Made by a program: the position numbers and the translations under genes. A DNA stretch of 64,000 nt from Alphaproteobacteria bacterium UBA4588 (lineage in GTDB: Bacteria; Pseudomonadota; Alphaproteobacteria; Rhodobacterales; Rhodobacteraceae): NCBI GenBank assembly GCA_905182195.1, contig CAJJAW010000003.1, forward strand, positions 220,591 through 284,590, written 5' to 3'. This document shows positions 63,583 to 64,000 of the stretch, piece after piece (within the stretch, counting starts at the first letter, position 1; every line of letters begins with the position of its first letter). The notes below the pieces were generated by a model. That model was not told where the DNA came from and did not search any database. It was given only the letters and a program-made list of their open reading frames with translations.

Positions 63583-64000
63583 AACTACCAACGACACCGT
63601 CACTTTCGTTAAAAGGCATGCGCGCGTTGGTCACCGGTGCGTCCTCTGGCATTGGCCAAGCCTGCGCTGTGGCAATGGCCGAAGCTGGTGCGATGGTTGT
63701 GTGTGCCGCACGTGGCGCAGATCGCCTGAACAAAACCGTAGACGCCATGAAAACCAAAGGTTTGGGCGCTGAGGCGTTGGTTTTGGATCAATCAGATCTG
63801 GACTCTTTGAAGGCAGTGTTGGTCGACCCGTATGACATTATCATAAACTCAGCTGGTCTTGCACGCCACAAGTCTGCACTTGAGACCCAGCCAGAGGATT
63901 TTGATGCGGTTATGGACGTGAATTTACGCGCGGCGTATTTCTTGTCCACCTATGCAGCCAAAGCTATGAAAGCTGCAAATATTAAAGGGTCGATCATCCA
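63579..64000 (+). CDS. Short-chain dehydrogenase/reductase, partial
   Basis: The start is GTG 63579, with a GGAGG RBS, overlapping the previous stop by 3 bp; the gene runs off the right edge after about 140 residues. The coenzyme motif TGASSGIGQ (about 20-28) and NSAG with a following DVNLRAAYFLS are typical of the SDR family. The catalytic YxxxK lies outside the window. It is the last visible gene of the ABC/SnoaL/dehydrogenase locus, pointing to oxidation or reduction of an alcohol or keto substrate. Confidence 0.9.
   Translation, partial: MKLPTTPSLSLKGMRALVTGASSGIGQACAVAMAEAGAMVVCAARGADRLNKTVDAMKTKGLGAEALVLDQSDLDSLKAVLVDPYDIIINSAGLARHKSALETQPEDFDAVMDVNLRAAYFLSTYAAKAMKAANIKGSII

Overview
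The window looks like a chromosomal segment of a marine alphaproteobacterium of the Rhodobacterales (Roseobacter group). The evidence is the gene set: a heterotetrameric sarcosine oxidase operon, a NAD-type formate dehydrogenase region with DUF3305, DUF3306 and a TAT-target peptide, a tungstate importer, OlsB/OlsA ornithine-lipid acyltransferases, stand-alone DUF1289/DUF3553/DUF6494/DUF6505 proteins, and CtaA, M32 peptidase and DNA gyrase genes typical of that group. Base composition seems moderate for the group (by eye, about half G+C), which would fit a streamlined pelagic lineage, but no species can be named from the sequence alone.

Layout. 1-12,770 is housekeeping and C1/methylamine metabolism: end of a LysM-type protein, LOG, RarD, SodB, soxBDAG (sarcosine oxidase), ccmI-ruvX-DUF1289, and the dusA-tauE-dioxygenase operon. 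13,029-28,071 is a formate/tungsten block: tupBCA, a 42-aa membrane peptide, the formate dehydrogenase subunits with their TAT peptide, a TorD-family chaperone and DUF3306/DUF3305, then divergently an Fe-S protein, a convergent chimeric cytochrome c, and DUF6494-Mrp-DUF4444-DUF6505. 28,137-51,558 is mostly ordinary: kynA, a GMC oxidoreductase, a GFA protein, an MFS pump, tRNA-Leu, dsbB, gyrA, M32 peptidase, ctaA, trmJ, a thiE-like gene, an olsB-olsA fusion, DUF3553, proA/proB/obgE, GNAT, LysE, rpmA/rplU and DUF2059.

51,669-55,143 is an accessory patch behind tRNA-Ser(CGA): a duplicated 5' fragment of a DUF411 gene, a frameshifted peroxiredoxin, the intact DUF411 gene, a VRR-NUC-type nuclease protein, an IS-like end and a small unrecognised protein. 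55,144-64,000 is a catabolic locus with a carbohydrate-type ABC importer (ATPase, binding protein, two permeases), three SnoaL-like proteins, a histidinol-dehydrogenase/HpsN-like oxidoreductase and an SDR. A near-perfect 20-bp palindrome with a central CG sits just before the ATPase gene and looks like a LacI-type operator. This is the best candidate for an undescribed pathway; its substrate is unknown.

A cross-cutting observation: at least five conserved genes (tupA, rplU, a peroxiredoxin, the ABC ATPase and the ABC binding protein) are each broken by an apparent single-base shift, four of the five at a repeated base, and two apparent gene fusions could have the same cause. This may be sequence error rather than biology, and functional readings of those genes should allow for it.
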